Shown here: piece by piece, positions 4,464 to 5,300 of the stretch
Layout: every line of letters begins with the position of its first letter
Numbering within the stretch: the first letter of the stretch is position 1
Source: Bordetella parapertussis
GTDB taxonomy: Bacteria; Pseudomonadota; Gammaproteobacteria; Burkholderiales; Burkholderiaceae
DNA: 5,300 nt
NCBI GenBank assembly: GCA_945901665.1
Contig: CAMDLJ010000198.1
Coordinates: forward strand, 1-5,300
Direction of reading: 5' to 3'
Translations under genes and position numbers: made by a program
The notes under the pieces: generated by a model
Told to the model about the DNA's origin: nothing
What the model saw: the letters and a program-made list of their open reading frames with translations, nothing else
Database searches by the model: none

Positions 4464-5300
4464 TCAAATGATGTGTTGTTCGCGCAGTCGGGCAATGTCA
4501 GCCGGTCCATAACCCAAAACCTCAGTGAGCACGGCATCGGTGTGCTCTCCCAGCAGGGGAGGTGGGTGGTCATGCCGCACCGGCGTGCGGCTGAGTTTGA
4601 GCGGGCTGGCCACCAAATTGATCGGGCCACCCAAGGGGTGTTGCCAGCTTGACACCATGCCACGGGCTTGGACATGGGGGTCACTGAATACCTCGGCCAA
4701 ATTGTTGATAGCCCCACAAGGCACTTTGGCAGCCTCCAAAGCGCCAAGCCAATCTGCTTTGCGCCGGGTCTTCATGGCCGCGGCCAACAGGGGCACCAAC
4801 ACATCGCGGTGACGCACCCGGCCTTGGTTGGTGGCGTATTGGGGGTCCAAGGGCAAATGGTCCAAGCCCGCCACCGCACAAAACTTCACAAACTGGCTGT
4901 CGTTGCCCACCGCCAATATCAAATGGTCCTTTTCACCCGTCTCTGAAGGCGCGGTTTCAAACACTTGGTAGGGCACGATGTTTTGGTGTGCGTTGCCAGC
5001 GCGTCCAGGCACCTTGCCGCTTTTTAGACCAGCGACCAAATAGTTAGCGCCCAAATTGGCCAGCATGGCCACTTGGGTGTCCAGCAAAGCCATGTCAATG
5101 TGTTGACCAAAACCCGTTTGATCGGCATGCCGCAAAGCCGCCAAGATGCCCACGCTGGCGTACATGCCAGTGAACAAGTCGGCCACCGCCACGCCCACTT
5201 TCTGCGGGCCACCACCCAAATCGTCACGTTCACCGGTCACGCTCATCAGGCCGCCCATGCCTTGCACAGCGTAGTCATAACCAGCGCGGTCGCTGTAAGG
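4464..5300 (-). CDS. Family III CoA-transferase (CaiB/BaiF), 5' end outside window
   Basis: The visible 278 residues are the C-terminal two thirds of a family III CoA-transferase, which moves CoA between carboxylic acids (formyl-CoA:oxalate, carnitine, succinyl-CoA-dependent types) or acts as a related acyl-CoA racemase. The frame is open to the window edge, starting PYSDRAGYDYAVQGMGGLMS, a conserved core segment. The Asp in VGVAVADLFTGMYA (residue 41 of the fragment, codon 5178-5180) corresponds to the catalytic Asp that forms the aspartyl-CoA thioester intermediate. TGFGQHIDMALLDTQVA and VPCGAINNLAEVFSDPHVQAR are further family segments, and the C terminus PPPLLGEHTDAVL is typical. Full members have about 400 residues, so about 120 are missing beyond 5300. 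The internal GTG at 5267 is not the start. It is cytoplasmic. The substrate cannot be told from this fragment. It is convergent with cytochrome c' and probably unrelated to it. Confidence 0.93.
   Translation of the reverse strand, partial: PYSDRAGYDYAVQGMGGLMSVTGERDDLGGGPQKVGVAVADLFTGMYASVGILAALRHADQTGFGQHIDMALLDTQVAMLANLGANYLVAGLKSGKVPGRAGNAHQNIVPYQVFETAPSETGEKDHLILAVGNDSQFVKFCAVAGLDHLPLDPQYATNQGRVRHRDVLVPLLAAAMKTRRKADWLGALEAAKVPCGAINNLAEVFSDPHVQARGMVSSWQHPLGGPINLVASPLKLSRTPVRHDHPPPLLGEHTDAVLTEVLGYGPADIARLREQHII

Noticed and set aside
1..5300. Mobile element, CRISPR, phage or defence island
   Set aside because: No transposase, integrase, direct repeat array or terminal inverted repeats are seen, and every sizeable region is explained by chromosomal housekeeping or metabolic genes.

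Overview
The window reads as an ordinary piece of a betaproteobacterial chromosome, most likely order Burkholderiales and family Comamonadaceae. This is inferred from three things: the protein types (a long-tailed ribosomal protein S3, a Prx5-type peroxiredoxin of the kind common in betaproteobacteria, and a cytochrome c' whose mature start resembles the Alcaligenes/Achromobacter protein); the moderately high GC; and the AGGAG-type ribosome binding sites. The genus cannot be fixed from this sequence alone. I see no mobile element, tRNA, rRNA, CRISPR array or long repeat.

Layout. Positions 1-1863 (+) hold the distal end of the S10 ribosomal protein operon in the canonical order: the last codons of rplV, then rpsC, rplP, rpmC and rpsQ, with gaps of only 2 to 16 bases and Shine-Dalgarno sites placed at or inside the preceding gene end. 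A strong rho-independent terminator at 1892-1923 closes the operon directly after rpsQ. The spc operon gene rplN, which follows rpsQ in many bacteria, does not appear in the remaining 3.4 kb.

Positions 1971-2477 (+) carry a monocistronic Prx5-type peroxiredoxin. A 15-bp hairpin with a GCGA tetraloop (2506-2539) lies between it and the convergent minus-strand genes and can terminate both directions. Positions 2571-3773 (-) carry a two-gene unit: a b561-type membrane cytochrome b, and 12 bases downstream of its stop a GNAT acetyltransferase whose ribosome binding site overlaps that stop.

Divergent from the cytochrome b gene, across about 100 bases, is a periplasmic cytochrome c' gene (3879-4328, +). 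Membrane cytochrome b and periplasmic cytochrome c' form a plausible electron-transfer pair. The window ends with the 3' two thirds of a family III (CaiB/BaiF) CoA-transferase gene on the minus strand, whose 5' end lies beyond position 5300.

All eight full genes and both partial genes belong to recognised families. I did not find a convincing undescribed system. The points worth a second look are the cytochrome b / cytochrome c' pair with a Phe in the predicted distal haem pocket, the peroxiredoxin without a cysteine at the usual resolving position, the uncertain cytochrome b start, and the insertion of unrelated genes at the S10/spc boundary.
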